From assembly GCA_023249405.1 (NCBI GenBank), contig JAHFCR010000002.1:1-64000 (forward strand): a stretch of DNA of 64,000 nucleotides. The letters are read 5' to 3'. The translations under genes were made by a program, and so were the position numbers. The notes under the pieces are model-generated. The model did not search any database, had not been told where the DNA came from, and saw only the letters and a program-made list of their open reading frames with translations. Shown here piece after piece: positions 43,512 through 51,751 of this stretch. Position 1 is the stretch's first letter. Every line of letters begins with the position of its first letter. The stretch comes from Peptococcaceae bacterium. GTDB taxonomy: Bacteria; Bacillota; DSM-12270; Thermacetogeniales; Thermacetogeniaceae.

Positions 43512-44116
43512 TAGCGGCACACCTCCCGGATGATGGTGCTGGAGCGGGGGATGCAGACAAGGGCGCCCCGGCTGTCGCTCAGGATCAGGTCGACTCCCAG
43601 GGGGAACTCCCGGTTCAGGTCGATCACCCGCTCCAGATTGGCGGGGCACAGCCCGCTAAGATGGACAGTCCTGACGCCGAACACCCCCGGCCCCTGTAAA
43701 GCCAGACCGATATCACCGTATTCCGCTCCAATACCGGAGAGCATAATCATCAGGGTTGCACCCCGGTCCGGGAAGAGCAGGTCACCCCGGCGCACATCCA
43801 AGAGTGACGGCAGGTCAGCCTGCCCGTCAACGATGATGAACTCCGCCTCGGATACCGCTGCCGCCCGGCTGCCGCTATTCAGGAGGAGGTAGCGGCTCCA
43901 GGGCTCGCAGCCGGGGAGCACGGCAAAGCTGGTCTCCCGGTCCAGCAGGGTGAAGGCCAGGCCAGCCATAAAGCAGGTAAGCCCCTGCGGCGGATCCAGA
44001 TCCAGCGCCGGAAGGGGGACGATCTTGCCGGGACGGGCCATGGCATCCAGCAGCAGACGGAAGAGGCGCTGTGATGTGAAGACTCTGTCAAAACACGGCT
44101 CCAGCACGCTGCTCAT
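43511..44116 (-). CDS. phnH: C-P lyase subunit PhnH
   Basis: A 201-residue PhnH subunit (PLP-transferase-like fold). Motifs: FRLLLDAMARPGKIVPLP, GLAFTLLDRETSFAVL, GPGVFGVRTVHLSGL, EFPLGVDLILSD. I chose the ATG at 44116, which overlaps the phnG stop; the open frame upstream lies inside phnG. Confidence 0.93.
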   Translation of the reverse strand: MSSVLEPCFDRVFTSQRLFRLLLDAMARPGKIVPLPALDLDPPQGLTCFMAGLAFTLLDRETSFAVLPGCEPWSRYLLLNSGSRAAAVSEAEFIIVDGQADLPSLLDVRRGDLLFPDRGATLMIMLSGIGAEYGDIGLALQGPGVFGVRTVHLSGLCPANLERVIDLNREFPLGVDLILSDSRGALVCIPRSSTIIREVCR

Positions 44117-44532
44117 CACTGTCCCTCCATCATGGCAAAGCGCACCATGGTGCTGGCTACCAGATCCCGCTCCCGCTGCTGCTCCCCCTGCAAACGCCGT
44201 TCCTCGGCAGCGATGGCAGCCCGGATCTCTTGCTCCTCCGGCAGGTGAGCGGTAAGAGCGGCATCGATCACCGCCAGGCACCAGACCCGTTCCGGCTCGT
44301 CCTCAAGGGCAAAACCGTAGCCGGCCGTTCCGTCGACCTGCACACCTGCCTCACACATCAGCGCCTCCCCCAGATAAAAGGGGGTTTTCTCCACGCTGTC
44401 CTTCGCCTGCATCATCACCATGCAGGTCTCCGGCTTTTGCAGCGTCTCCACCCGGTGTCTGGCCGCAATGTCGGCGGCCAGTTGCTGCCAGACCTCAAAA
44501 CGGCCCTCCACCAAGACCTCTTGCTGTTCCAT
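44116..44532 (-). CDS. phnG: C-P lyase subunit PhnG
   Basis: A 138-residue PhnG. Motifs: ETCMVMMQAKDSVEKTPFYL, GEALMCEAGVQVDGTAGYGF and a C-terminal helix with EERRLQGEQQRERDLVASTM. The ATG at 44532 has AGGAG about 10 bases upstream. About 100 bases separate it from the phnE pair. Confidence 0.92.
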   Translation of the reverse strand: MEQQEVLVEGRFEVWQQLAADIAARHRVETLQKPETCMVMMQAKDSVEKTPFYLGEALMCEAGVQVDGTAGYGFALEDEPERVWCLAVIDAALTAHLPEEQEIRAAIAAEERRLQGEQQRERDLVASTMVRFAMMEGQ

Positions 44533-44629
44533 CAAGAGTCCATCTCCTATTGTCTTAAATTTAACTGTAGTCAGAATTCAGTAAGGCCTATTTTCATTCT
44601 GCCTCCTGACTTCTACTGCTCACAAGAAT

Positions 44630-45478
44630 TCAAGCCTGCTTCATGAGCCTGCTCTTCATATTCGTGGCCAACACCTCCAAGATAATGGCAAAAGCTAAAA
44701 TAAAATAAGTGACCAGACCGACCTCATGGAGGTTGAAATAAAACTCGCTGGCCATGAACAGGTCAAAGCCGATCCCGGCTGCTCCGGCAGCGGCGCCCAT
44801 GGCAACGGCATTGCTGAAGTTTATTTCAAACCTCAGGAACGTCCAGGACAGGAGATAGGTAGCCGAGGAAGGGATTACCGCCTGGAAAACTACTTGCCAC
44901 CAATTGGCGCCCGTAGCCATTAACGCTTCAATCACGCTGCGGTCCAGATCCTCAAAGGACTCGGAGTAGGCTTTGGTCAAATAAGCGACAGAATGGAAAG
45001 TCAGGCCAATCACTGCTGCCGTGCTACCCAACCCGGCAGCCACCGCAAAAATCAACACCCACAGGATCGATGGAACTGCCCGGATGAAAGCAACCACACT
45101 TTTAATCACATTGGTGAGCCATTTAGGGGCCAAATTCTGGGCGGCCATAAGGCCCAGAAAGAGGGCGATCACGCCGCCGAACAGGGTGGTCAGGAACGCC
45201 AGTCCCAGAGTGATCACTATTTCCCAGAAGCCCTGCCACACAGTAAAGTGATATGAATACGGCTGAAAAAAAATCGTCCTCAAAGTACTCAGGGTATCGA
45301 GGATAGCCTTGGGCATGTCGATACCGTTGGCATTGATCGTCAGCAAGGCATAGATTGTCGTCACCGCCAATACCAGCAGGGTAAGGCGGATAGCCAGGGC
45401 AGCCCTGTCCAGTGGCTTGGCCGTGTTCAAATTCGGGCTGCTAAATTGCTCTGTGCCTATGCCTTTGATTTCAATCAC
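44630..45478 (-). CDS. phnE: Phosphonate ABC transporter permease PhnE (second)
   Basis: A 282-residue permease with six helices and the EAA loop (VIEALMATGANWWQVVFQAV). It pairs with the upstream permease to form the channel of the PhnCDE importer. The GTG start overlaps the previous gene's stop. An N-terminal cytosolic stretch of about 25 residues precedes the first helix. Confidence 0.92.
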   Translation of the reverse strand: MIEIKGIGTEQFSSPNLNTAKPLDRAALAIRLTLLVLAVTTIYALLTINANGIDMPKAILDTLSTLRTIFFQPYSYHFTVWQGFWEIVITLGLAFLTTLFGGVIALFLGLMAAQNLAPKWLTNVIKSVVAFIRAVPSILWVLIFAVAAGLGSTAAVIGLTFHSVAYLTKAYSESFEDLDRSVIEALMATGANWWQVVFQAVIPSSATYLLSWTFLRFEINFSNAVAMGAAAGAAGIGFDLFMASEFYFNLHEVGLVTYFILAFAIILEVLATNMKSRLMKQA

Positions 45479-46260
45479 AAGATCACCCTTCTGACACCGT
45501 TGGAAACTGTTTCCACAATGAGCACCGCGATCACGATCACAATCACCACCAGGCTGGCTACATGGTAATCGAAGGATTTATAGTAGACATCAAATAAAAA
45601 ACCGATACCAGTGCCGGTGAGCAATCCAACCAGGGTGGCGTCACGAATATTGGTTTCCACCATAAACAATAACCAACTGACGATCTGGGGCATACTGGCA
45701 GGTAAAACAGCTTGGAATATAACCGGAAAATATGCCGCTCCGGTTGACGTCAAGGCCTCAACCGCATTCTCCCCAACTTCATCGATCGTTTCCATAAATG
45801 CACGCGTCAGAAATCCGAGCGAACCAAGAAACAGGGCCAGGAAACCTGTTAACGAGCTTTGGCTGAAAGCTAGCATTAATATCATCGCCCAGGCCACCAG
45901 AGGCATGTTGCGAAAGAATGAGCCGATACCCCTGGCGATCACGGTAAACGAAACGTGGATCCTGGTTGTGCGCGATCCGAAGACCGCCAAGAACATGGAA
46001 AAGATCGCGGCGACGGTGGTGGCGGCGATAGACATCAGCACAGTTTCCCACAATTTGACCAAAATATCGGGCAGTTTCCTGAGCGACCCGGCATCGGGAT
46101 AAAAGTTGGACGCTCCCCAGATAAAGGCCTTGATAAAACTGGTGAACCCCTTCTGCAGATCGTACTGGGTAATGACGATCGAGCCTGCGGTCAGGACAAC
46201 CAATATGGCAAAGAAGACCACAGCGTTGTTCCTGCGCCTGATAAAAACGTCAGCTTGCAT
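45475..46260 (-). CDS. phnE: Phosphonate ABC transporter permease PhnE (first)
   Basis: A 261-residue permease with six helices and the EAA loop (AVEALTSTGAAYFPVIFQAV). It overlaps phnC by 11 bases and the second permease by four. GGGAGAG is close to the ATG at 46260. Confidence 0.93.
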   Translation of the reverse strand: MQADVFIRRRNNAVVFFAILVVLTAGSIVITQYDLQKGFTSFIKAFIWGASNFYPDAGSLRKLPDILVKLWETVLMSIAATTVAAIFSMFLAVFGSRTTRIHVSFTVIARGIGSFFRNMPLVAWAMILMLAFSQSSLTGFLALFLGSLGFLTRAFMETIDEVGENAVEALTSTGAAYFPVIFQAVLPASMPQIVSWLLFMVETNIRDATLVGLLTGTGIGFLFDVYYKSFDYHVASLVVIVIVIAVLIVETVSNGVRRVIL

Positions 46261-47035
46261 TTCTCTCTCCCAGATCAATATTCACATCTTTGGGCTCCTT
46301 GGCATAGATCTCAGCGCTCCGCTGACTGGTCAGTTCGCCCGGCGGCCCGTCAAAAACCACAATGCCTCTGTTAAGGCCGATAATGCGGTCCGTATACTTC
46401 AGGGCTACATCTACCTGGTGCAAGCTGATGATCAGGGTCACGCCGAGCTCTGTGCAGATGCTTCTGAGGTGGTCCATGATCGTCTTCGCAGAACTGGGAT
46501 CCAGGGAAGCGATCGGCTCGTCGCATAAGATCAGCTTGGGGTTCTGCACCAGAGCCCTGGCGATGCCCACACGCTGTTTCTGGCCGCCGCTTAGCTGGTC
46601 GCATCTCTGATAAACCTGCTGATCCAGCCCCAGCATCTGGATAATCCTCAAGGCCTGCCATCTCTCCTCGCGGGTATATATGCCCAAAACGCCCGCCAGG
46701 GTTGACTTATGCCCAAGCCTGCCATGAAGCACGTTCTCGATCACACTCATCCGGTCAACCAGGTTGAACTGCTGAAAGATCATGCCGATTTTGGTTCTTA
46801 CTTGGCGCAGCTCCATTTTCCCCAGCCTGGAAACAACAATCCCGCCGAAGGCGATCTCGCCGCTGGTCGCTTCCACCATGCGGTTAATGCAACGGAGCAG
46901 GGTTGTTTTACCTGATCCGGAAGAACCGATGATGGAAACAAACTCGCCCTCGTTGACAGAAAAGCTGACATCGTCCAGGGCCGGCGCTATCCCGTTATAA
47001 TGCTTGGTGACGTTTTTCAGTTCCAGCAGGGCCAC
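46250..47035 (-). CDS. phnC: Phosphonate ABC transporter ATPase PhnC
   Basis: A 261-residue ABC ATPase: Walker A GSSGSGKTT, Q-loop IFQQFNLVDRMSV, signature LSGGQKQRVGIAR, Walker B LILCDEPIASLD. I chose the GTG at 47035 because AAGGAGG sits six bases upstream; the ATG at 47041 would lie on the site itself. Confidence 0.94.
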   Translation of the reverse strand: MALLELKNVTKHYNGIAPALDDVSFSVNEGEFVSIIGSSGSGKTTLLRCINRMVEATSGEIAFGGIVVSRLGKMELRQVRTKIGMIFQQFNLVDRMSVIENVLHGRLGHKSTLAGVLGIYTREERWQALRIIQMLGLDQQVYQRCDQLSGGQKQRVGIARALVQNPKLILCDEPIASLDPSSAKTIMDHLRSICTELGVTLIISLHQVDVALKYTDRIIGLNRGIVVFDGPPGELTSQRSAEIYAKEPKDVNIDLGERNAS

Positions 47036-47119
47036 GCGCATCCTCCTTCGTAAAAATGGGGGGAGGGGCATCATGGATCCGGGTGACCTTGACGCCCCTT
47101 ATGCCTAACCCCCCAGCGG

Positions 47120-47175
47120 ATTCAGAAGCCGGAACAGGCATCATGCCTCTTGCATCCGGCCTTTTTTGCCTGTAG
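47120..47175. promoter_or_regulatory. Hairpin between phnD and phnC
   Basis: Nested inverted repeats (GCCGGA with TCCGGC, and AGGCAT with ATGCCT) lie in the 155-base phnD-phnC gap. There is no T-run on the phn strand, so it may be an mRNA-stabilising or processing stem that keeps phnD transcripts abundant. Confidence 0.4.
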
Positions 47176-47190
47176 GCAGCCGGTACCTGC

Positions 47191-48231
47191 TCAGGACATG
47201 CTGAGAGCCTGCCGGAGCGGATTATACCAGGAATCGTCCACCTTCAGGAACTTGTCCGGTTGGGTGAAGATGCTCTTGGAATCTTTAGCCCCAAAGATAA
47301 GCGGGTCATGCGTTGTCTGGTCGGAGGTCAGCGCCTGGGCGATCTTGTCCAGGGTCTCCTGGCTCAGCACATTGCCGTTAGCCTCGATCGGTGTGTTCAG
47401 GACCGGGATCGAGTCAATGATCGCGAACTGGGCGCCGCCAAGCTTGGTGAACGGATCGTCGGCGTTATTCTTGATCGTGTAGACAGCCCCGGGCTGTTCG
47501 TCGGTTCCTGATGTCAGATCCACATATCTTGCCACGTCGATATCGTCCACCGCAGCAACATCGGCCTTATCCGTCAGTAAGCTATTTAAGGATAACGGAT
47601 GGGAACCGGCAAAGATTACCTGGCTGAAGAACTTGTCAGCGCCACCTTGCATCAGGTCGGTCTTGGTCAGCGTCTTCCACTTATCCTGCTTGGAGAAGTA
47701 GCCGGCGATTGCTGTTGCCGGCACGTTGAAGCCGGAGGTCGAACTGGTGGAAACGAAGGAGATCTTTTTCCCGGCCAGGTTGTCCAGGGCATAGCTGCTG
47801 CCGGACTTGTATTGATCTTCATTCCCCTTTTTAACGAGGAGCCGGCTGTGATAAAGGGCGTCGCTCAGGGTTCCCGAAGGCCCGCTGGAAACCACCAGGG
47901 CCTTGATGTTGGGGTCTTTGGCGTGTTCCGTCAGGTACTCGAAGGGCCCGAAATAGCCCAGCTGGGCGTCGCCGCTTTCCAGGGCGGCCATGGCAATGTT
48001 GTAGTCGGTGGTCAACTTGTCTTGCACTTGTTTGCCCGTGGCCTGGGCAATGACTTTGTCGATCTCCGCCCGGAATTGCTTCTGATCATCAGATGAATTA
48101 TTCGGTGTCCAGGCAATGGTGATGGTAGCAGGTTCTTTAACCGAAGTGGAGGATGTTTTGGTTGCACACCCCGCTAAAAAGAGAGAAGACAAAAGAAGGG
48201 CGCCCATCAGTAACAAGAGAACTTTTTTCAT
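47191..48231 (-). CDS. phnD: Phosphonate-binding lipoprotein PhnD
   Basis: A 346-residue solute-binding lipoprotein (lipobox LAGC, Cys about 22) of the phosphate/phosphite/phosphonate family. Motifs: TIAWTPNNSS, LGYFGPFEYL, ISFVSTSSTSGFNVPATAI, ADVAAVDDIDVARYV. It captures phosphonate outside the cell for PhnC/E. It is the first structural gene after the regulator. Confidence 0.93.
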   Translation of the reverse strand: MKKVLLLLMGALLLSSLFLAGCATKTSSTSVKEPATITIAWTPNNSSDDQKQFRAEIDKVIAQATGKQVQDKLTTDYNIAMAALESGDAQLGYFGPFEYLTEHAKDPNIKALVVSSGPSGTLSDALYHSRLLVKKGNEDQYKSGSSYALDNLAGKKISFVSTSSTSGFNVPATAIAGYFSKQDKWKTLTKTDLMQGGADKFFSQVIFAGSHPLSLNSLLTDKADVAAVDDIDVARYVDLTSGTDEQPGAVYTIKNNADDPFTKLGGAQFAIIDSIPVLNTPIEANGNVLSQETLDKIAQALTSDQTTHDPLIFGAKDSKSIFTQPDKFLKVDDSWYNPLRQALSMS

Positions 48232-48334
48232 GTGAATACTCCTTTCATGATGGAAATACTTTGTCTGTCAAGCTGGTTAACAAGCTTTTGTTCAAATCTC
48301 TCTGCCAATATTGATTGCCAGATTATAAGACCCG

Positions 48335-49105
48335 CTATCTTTCTTGTCTGATCACTCCTCCCGCATCGTCACTCTCTTGCCATTCAACGCTGATCTTGGA
48401 TAGATCACCGTGGTAGCAGCTAATTGTATATTGAATCAGGATATCATCCTGGGATTTTAGCAGGCTCTCCACCTTGAGCACCGGCATATTGGCGGGAATC
48501 TTCAGGGTTACCGCCTCCGGCTGCCGGGGAAAGGTGGCCCGAAAGGTAGCCTTGACCCGCTGCGGGCTGATCCCATAGTGCTGCTCGTAGATTGCAAAAA
48601 GGGAGGAGAAATGGCACAGGTGGTTCATAAAACCGGGCAGATGCTTCGCGGGTAAGTAGTTGGTAGACAACAGGAAGGGCTGGTCGTTTACCAGACGCAA
48701 GATCTCCAGCAGGTACACTTTTTCGCCGGGAGCCAGGTTGAGGGCCGTGGCCACCTCCTCCGGAGCTATCAGCTCCATCGCTTGCAAGATCTTGCTGCCG
48801 GGCATCTTGCCGGCCTGCGCAATGGTCTGGTGGAACCGGTTCCTGGCAGTCAACTTATACTCGAGCAAGTTCAGGGGATGGTTGGCCACGAAAGTGCCCC
48901 GGCCACGGACCTTGAACAGCAGCCCCTGGCGGCATAGCTCGTCCACCGCCTGGCGCACCGTGTGCCGGTTGATCCGGTAAGTGCTGCCGAATTCGAGAAT
49001 AGATGGCAGTTGTTGCCCCTCTCTCAGACCACCGCTGGCCACCTGATGTTCAATGATCTGCATCAATTGCCGGTAGTACGGGATACCGTTCTCCTTATCG
49101 ATCAC
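48335..49105 (-). CDS. GntR/HutC family regulator of the phn operon (PhnF-like)
   Basis: A 256-residue regulator with an N-terminal GntR winged helix (IPYYRQLMQIIEHQVASGG, FGSTYRINRHTVRQAVDEL, VRGRGTFVA) and a C-terminal UTRA ligand domain. It is first in the phn operon, 103 bases before phnD, as PhnF is in other bacteria. I chose the GTG at 49105 behind GGAGG; the open frame further upstream lacks a site. It probably represses until a phosphonate or derivative binds. Confidence 0.9.
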   Translation of the reverse strand: MIDKENGIPYYRQLMQIIEHQVASGGLREGQQLPSILEFGSTYRINRHTVRQAVDELCRQGLLFKVRGRGTFVANHPLNLLEYKLTARNRFHQTIAQAGKMPGSKILQAMELIAPEEVATALNLAPGEKVYLLEILRLVNDQPFLLSTNYLPAKHLPGFMNHLCHFSSLFAIYEQHYGISPQRVKATFRATFPRQPEAVTLKIPANMPVLKVESLLKSQDDILIQYTISCYHGDLSKISVEWQESDDAGGVIRQER

Positions 49106-49159
49106 GCTGCCGCCTCCAAAGAGATTCACGCTTTCCCTTACCGCTCCATGCCCAATCAG

Positions 49160-49167
49160 GTCTAGAC
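49160..49167. promoter_or_regulatory. Candidate GntR/HutC operator
   Basis: The palindrome GTCTAGAC matches the HutC-subfamily consensus GTnTAnAC and lies about 55 bases before the regulator's start. A second inverted repeat, TTAAACAACGTTTAA on the minus strand (about 49298-49312), and AT-rich promoter-like sequence lie further upstream; either could also be an operator or PHO-type site. Confidence 0.5.
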
Positions 49168-49196
49168 ATCTAGAATACTTGCTTATTAATGCAGAT

Positions 49197-49216
49197 ACCG
49201 CTCTGATTGAGAGCGG
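49197..49216. other. Stem-loop in the phn leader
   Basis: ACCGCTCTGATTGAGAGCGG forms a 7-bp perfect stem with a five-base loop upstream of the candidate operator. It lacks a T-run on the phn strand. Role unknown. Confidence 0.4.
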
Positions 49217-49353
49217 CACCTTATTAAAGAGGGGGGACTTTTTTCTATGCTTTTTCTATGTTGGTTATATTATCACAGTTAAATGTTAGCCCTGTATTAA
49301 ACGTTGTTTAATTATTTGTAAAGTGGCCTGAAAAGCAAGACAGGAAATAGCAA

Positions 49354-49385
49354 AAACCCCTCGCCGGTTTTCTTGCAAGGGGTTT
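49354..49385 (-). terminator. Second terminator after the small membrane protein gene
   Basis: On the minus strand the stem AAACCCCT with AGGGGTTT (49385-49354) is followed by further Ts. It backs up the terminator at 49412-49438. Confidence 0.7.
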
Positions 49386-49411
49386 CATCCGGTTTATCAT
49401 GAGTAAAAAGT

Positions 49412-49438
49412 AAAAAAGCCACTCTCTTTAAGTGGCTT
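49412..49438 (-). terminator. Terminator after the small membrane protein gene
   Basis: On the minus strand AAGCCACT (49438-49431) pairs with AGTGGCTT (49424-49417), followed by TTTTTT. It lies 55 bases past the small gene's stop. Confidence 0.8.
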
Positions 49439-49492
49439 GAAGGAATAGGCCGGTGGCAATATCATGCGGCAAGACTGCTTGACAGCATCGAT

Positions 49493-49732
49493 TCAGCCCA
49501 CCGAGCGAAACTGCTTTTCAATCTCCTGAACAGTGTGAGCGGCGCCGCTCCTGCGGGGAGAGCCCTGCGAATTACGAAGCGCCAGGGCCTGGGGTATGAT
49601 GACATGCTCCTCTTGAAGCTGAACCTGTTCGATCTCCTTGAACTGATCCGATATCTGTTTGTGCCGCATTAGAATACCCAGAATCATAAGCATTAGTCCT
49701 GCTACGGCTAAAACTAGAATCAGCGCAATAAT
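49493..49732 (-). CDS. Small single-helix membrane protein with probable non-standard start
   Basis: The frame encodes about 79 residues: an N-terminal helix (IALILVLAVAGLMLMILGIL), then a charged helix (HKQISDQFKEIEQVQLQEEH) and a polar tail. The first ATG (49693) would cut the helix in half. A good ribosome site (GGAGAGG) lies nine bases before an ATT at 49732, and the frame is closed just upstream by TGA, so ATT may be the start. No family is recognised. Two terminators follow. If the ATG is used the product has 66 residues. Confidence 0.5.
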   Translation of the reverse strand: MIALILVLAVAGLMLMILGILMRHKQISDQFKEIEQVQLQEEHVIIPQALALRNSQGSPRRSGAAHTVQEIEKQFRSVG

Positions 49733-49831
49733 GTTGTTTCACCTCTCCAGGCATACGAGCACAAATGAATAAAGCAAATCCTTTGAATATACTATTACCT
49801 TTTGGCCTGCTCATCAAGATCCGGCAGCAAT

Positions 49832-50521
49832 TTAATCCGGCGTATTCTGTGCAGCCCGGCAGCAGCCAGCCAATGGGCAGGCAGCGCATTGTGGCCTTGT
49901 GGTGCAGATATGATGTCCCAGGGCATCGATCAGGGCGTGGTATTCATTATAGAGGGGAACATCCGGTGGCAGGTGCTCCATGAAGAAGGACTGCATCTCC
50001 CCGTAGCCGATCTTCTCGGGAAAGAAACCCAACCGGTGAAAGATCCGCTGAGTGTAGGCATCGATCACAAAGATCGGCTTGGCGGCGGCATAAAGCACGA
50101 TGGCATCCGCAGTCTCGGGCCCGATCCCGTAGATCTCCAACAAGCGGCGGCGCAGGCTCATGGTTTCCTGGGCCAGGAAGGCATCCAGATTTCCCCCGTG
50201 TTCCACGGATACTACCCGGCAGAAAGCCTGCAGTTTCCTGGCCTTCTGGATATGGTAGCGGGTCGGACGCAGCAGCGGCGACAGATCCTCCTCGCGGATT
50301 GCCAGCAGGCCTTCCAGGCTGAGCAGGCCGGCTGCCTTCAGGTTGCCGATCGCCAACGTGACGCTGCGCCAGGTGACGTTCTGGGTCAGGATCGCCCCCA
50401 CGATCATCTCCAATGTGCTGTCTGCGGGCCACCAGTGACGGGGCCCGAAATGAGCATAGAGCTGTTTGTAAATCTCCATCAACGCCGGGCGCACGACTGC
50501 CATTTGCCTGCCAGTGTCCAT
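49832..50521 (-). CDS. Endonuclease III-like HhH-GPD DNA glycosylase
   Basis: A 229-residue base-excision protein: N-terminal ADSTLEMIVGAILTQNVTWR, helix-hairpin-helix LLEIYGIGPETADAIVLYA, catalytic Asp in FVIDAYTQR, and a C-terminal Cys cluster (CTTRPQCAACPLAGCC) for [4Fe-4S]. Where EndoIII has its catalytic Lys this protein has none in the HhH loop, so it is more like the MagIII/monofunctional branch. It starts one base after the next gene's region ends. Confidence 0.88.
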   Translation of the reverse strand: MDTGRQMAVVRPALMEIYKQLYAHFGPRHWWPADSTLEMIVGAILTQNVTWRSVTLAIGNLKAAGLLSLEGLLAIREEDLSPLLRPTRYHIQKARKLQAFCRVVSVEHGGNLDAFLAQETMSLRRRLLEIYGIGPETADAIVLYAAAKPIFVIDAYTQRIFHRLGFFPEKIGYGEMQSFFMEHLPPDVPLYNEYHALIDALGHHICTTRPQCAACPLAGCCRAAQNTPD

Positions 50522-50522
50522 T

Positions 50523-51209
50523 TTAGCGAAGGGCGGGATCAGCGCCGGCCGGAGGCATCAGATCGAAGTGCCCCAGGCGCTCCATCACCTTGCCCAGCCG
50601 CTCCCCGGGGTTGGCATTTTCCTTGTACAGGTTCAGGATCTTTTCGGCCATGGACAGCACGTCCTCTTCGGTGAGGCCCTCGTATAATACCCGGCCCAGG
50701 CTCGGCCTGCTGCCCAGTTTGCCTCCCACGATCACGGTAAATCCTTTCACCCGCCCGAAGACGCCAAAATCCTTGATCCAGCCCTCGGCGCAGTTGTTGG
50801 GGCAGCCGGAGACGCCAATCTTGAACTTGCCCGGCAGGGTCATGCCCATGAATTTCTCTTCCAATTTCAGGCCGAGACCCATGGCATCCTGCTGGGCGTT
50901 CTTGCAGTAGGGCAGCCCCGGACAGATCTTCACGCTCTTCAGGATCTTCTTGCCGGTGGGCGCCGGCCCCATGCCCAGATCGCTCCAGATAGCCTCGACA
51001 TCTTCCCCCTTGACGCCGAACAGGGCAATCCGCTGAGCCCCGGTGATCTTGACCATCGGTATCCGGTACTTCTCGGCAACAACTGCGAACTTCTTCAATA
51101 TCTCTGCGCTGAGCATGCCGCCCTTCAGGCGCGGGATGATCATGTAGGTCTCTTTGTCACGCTGCAATACGGCACCGCGTGGAGCTTCTCCCGGTGGAAC
51201 CTCTCCCAT
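50523..51209 (-). CDS. Small siroheme/4Fe-4S nitrite-sulfite reductase-like protein
   Basis: A 228-residue protein with the ferredoxin-like half-domain (LSAEILKKFAVVAEKYRIPM, KITGAQRIALFG) and the C-x5-C ... C-x3-C cluster motif (ICPGLPYCKNAQQ, GVSGCPNNCAE) of sulfite/nitrite reductases. It is less than half the length of a full enzyme, with only one half-domain pair. Such small proteins occur in anaerobes and methanogens; their substrate is uncertain. The ATG at 51209 has GGGAGGG eight bases upstream. Confidence 0.87.
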   Translation of the reverse strand: MGEVPPGEAPRGAVLQRDKETYMIIPRLKGGMLSAEILKKFAVVAEKYRIPMVKITGAQRIALFGVKGEDVEAIWSDLGMGPAPTGKKILKSVKICPGLPYCKNAQQDAMGLGLKLEEKFMGMTLPGKFKIGVSGCPNNCAEGWIKDFGVFGRVKGFTVIVGGKLGSRPSLGRVLYEGLTEEDVLSMAEKILNLYKENANPGERLGKVMERLGHFDLMPPAGADPALR

Positions 51210-51239
51210 CTGTTTAACCCTCCCGTACGTTCTATTCAA

Positions 51240-51330
51240 ATCATTCAGGCCAATCATTAACTGCCAGCCGCAGTCACCAGCGGTCAATCGCTGATTGCCC
51301 ACGACCGATGGCTAACGGCCAATCATCATT
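51240..51330. repeat. Degenerate intergenic repeat
   Basis: Units such as AACGGCCAATCA and CGGTCAATCGCTGATTGCCC recur, resembling the clusters at 26785-26965 and 30103-30136. It fills the gap between the HIT gene and the reductase-like gene. Confidence 0.5.
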
Positions 51331-51675
51331 CTAGCCCGGAGGCCAGTTCATGAACCGCCCGCCCAGCAAGTGCAGATGCAGGTGGTGGACGGTCTGCCCG
51401 CCATTATCATTGGTGTTGATTACCACCCGGAAGCCGTCCTCGGCGACGCCCAACTCCCGGGCGATCCCGGCGGCGGTCATCAGCAGACGGGCGGCCAGGT
51501 CTGCCTGCTCCACTCCGACTTCCAGCAGCGAGGACAGGTGCTGCTTGGGAATCAGCAGCACATGGACCGGCGCCTCCGGGTTGATATCCCGAAATGCCAT
51601 AAAATCCTCGTCCTCATAGACGACTTGGGCGTTCAGCTCATGGGCGGCGATCTTGCAGAAGATGCAATCGGTCAT
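51331..51675 (-). CDS. hinT: HIT family purine nucleoside phosphoramidase
   Basis: A 114-residue HINT-type protein: CIFCKIAAHELNAQVVYEDE, HVLLIPKQH and the catalytic HIT motif QTVHHLHLHLLGG. It hydrolyses AMP-lysine and similar phosphoramidates. Complete and normal in length. Confidence 0.95.
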   Translation of the reverse strand: MTDCIFCKIAAHELNAQVVYEDEDFMAFRDINPEAPVHVLLIPKQHLSSLLEVGVEQADLAARLLMTAAGIARELGVAEDGFRVVINTNDNGGQTVHHLHLHLLGGRFMNWPPG

Positions 51676-51751
51676 CGGACCCTCTCCTTTCGGAACCTAG
51701 ATCCCTGAGATCTAAAAACGTAATCATATGTATGCCAAGCTCAGAACGCTT

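Noticed and set aside
48270-48300. Possible PHO box before phnD
   Set aside because: TTAACA-like words are present but not in the spaced pairs expected; too weak to list.
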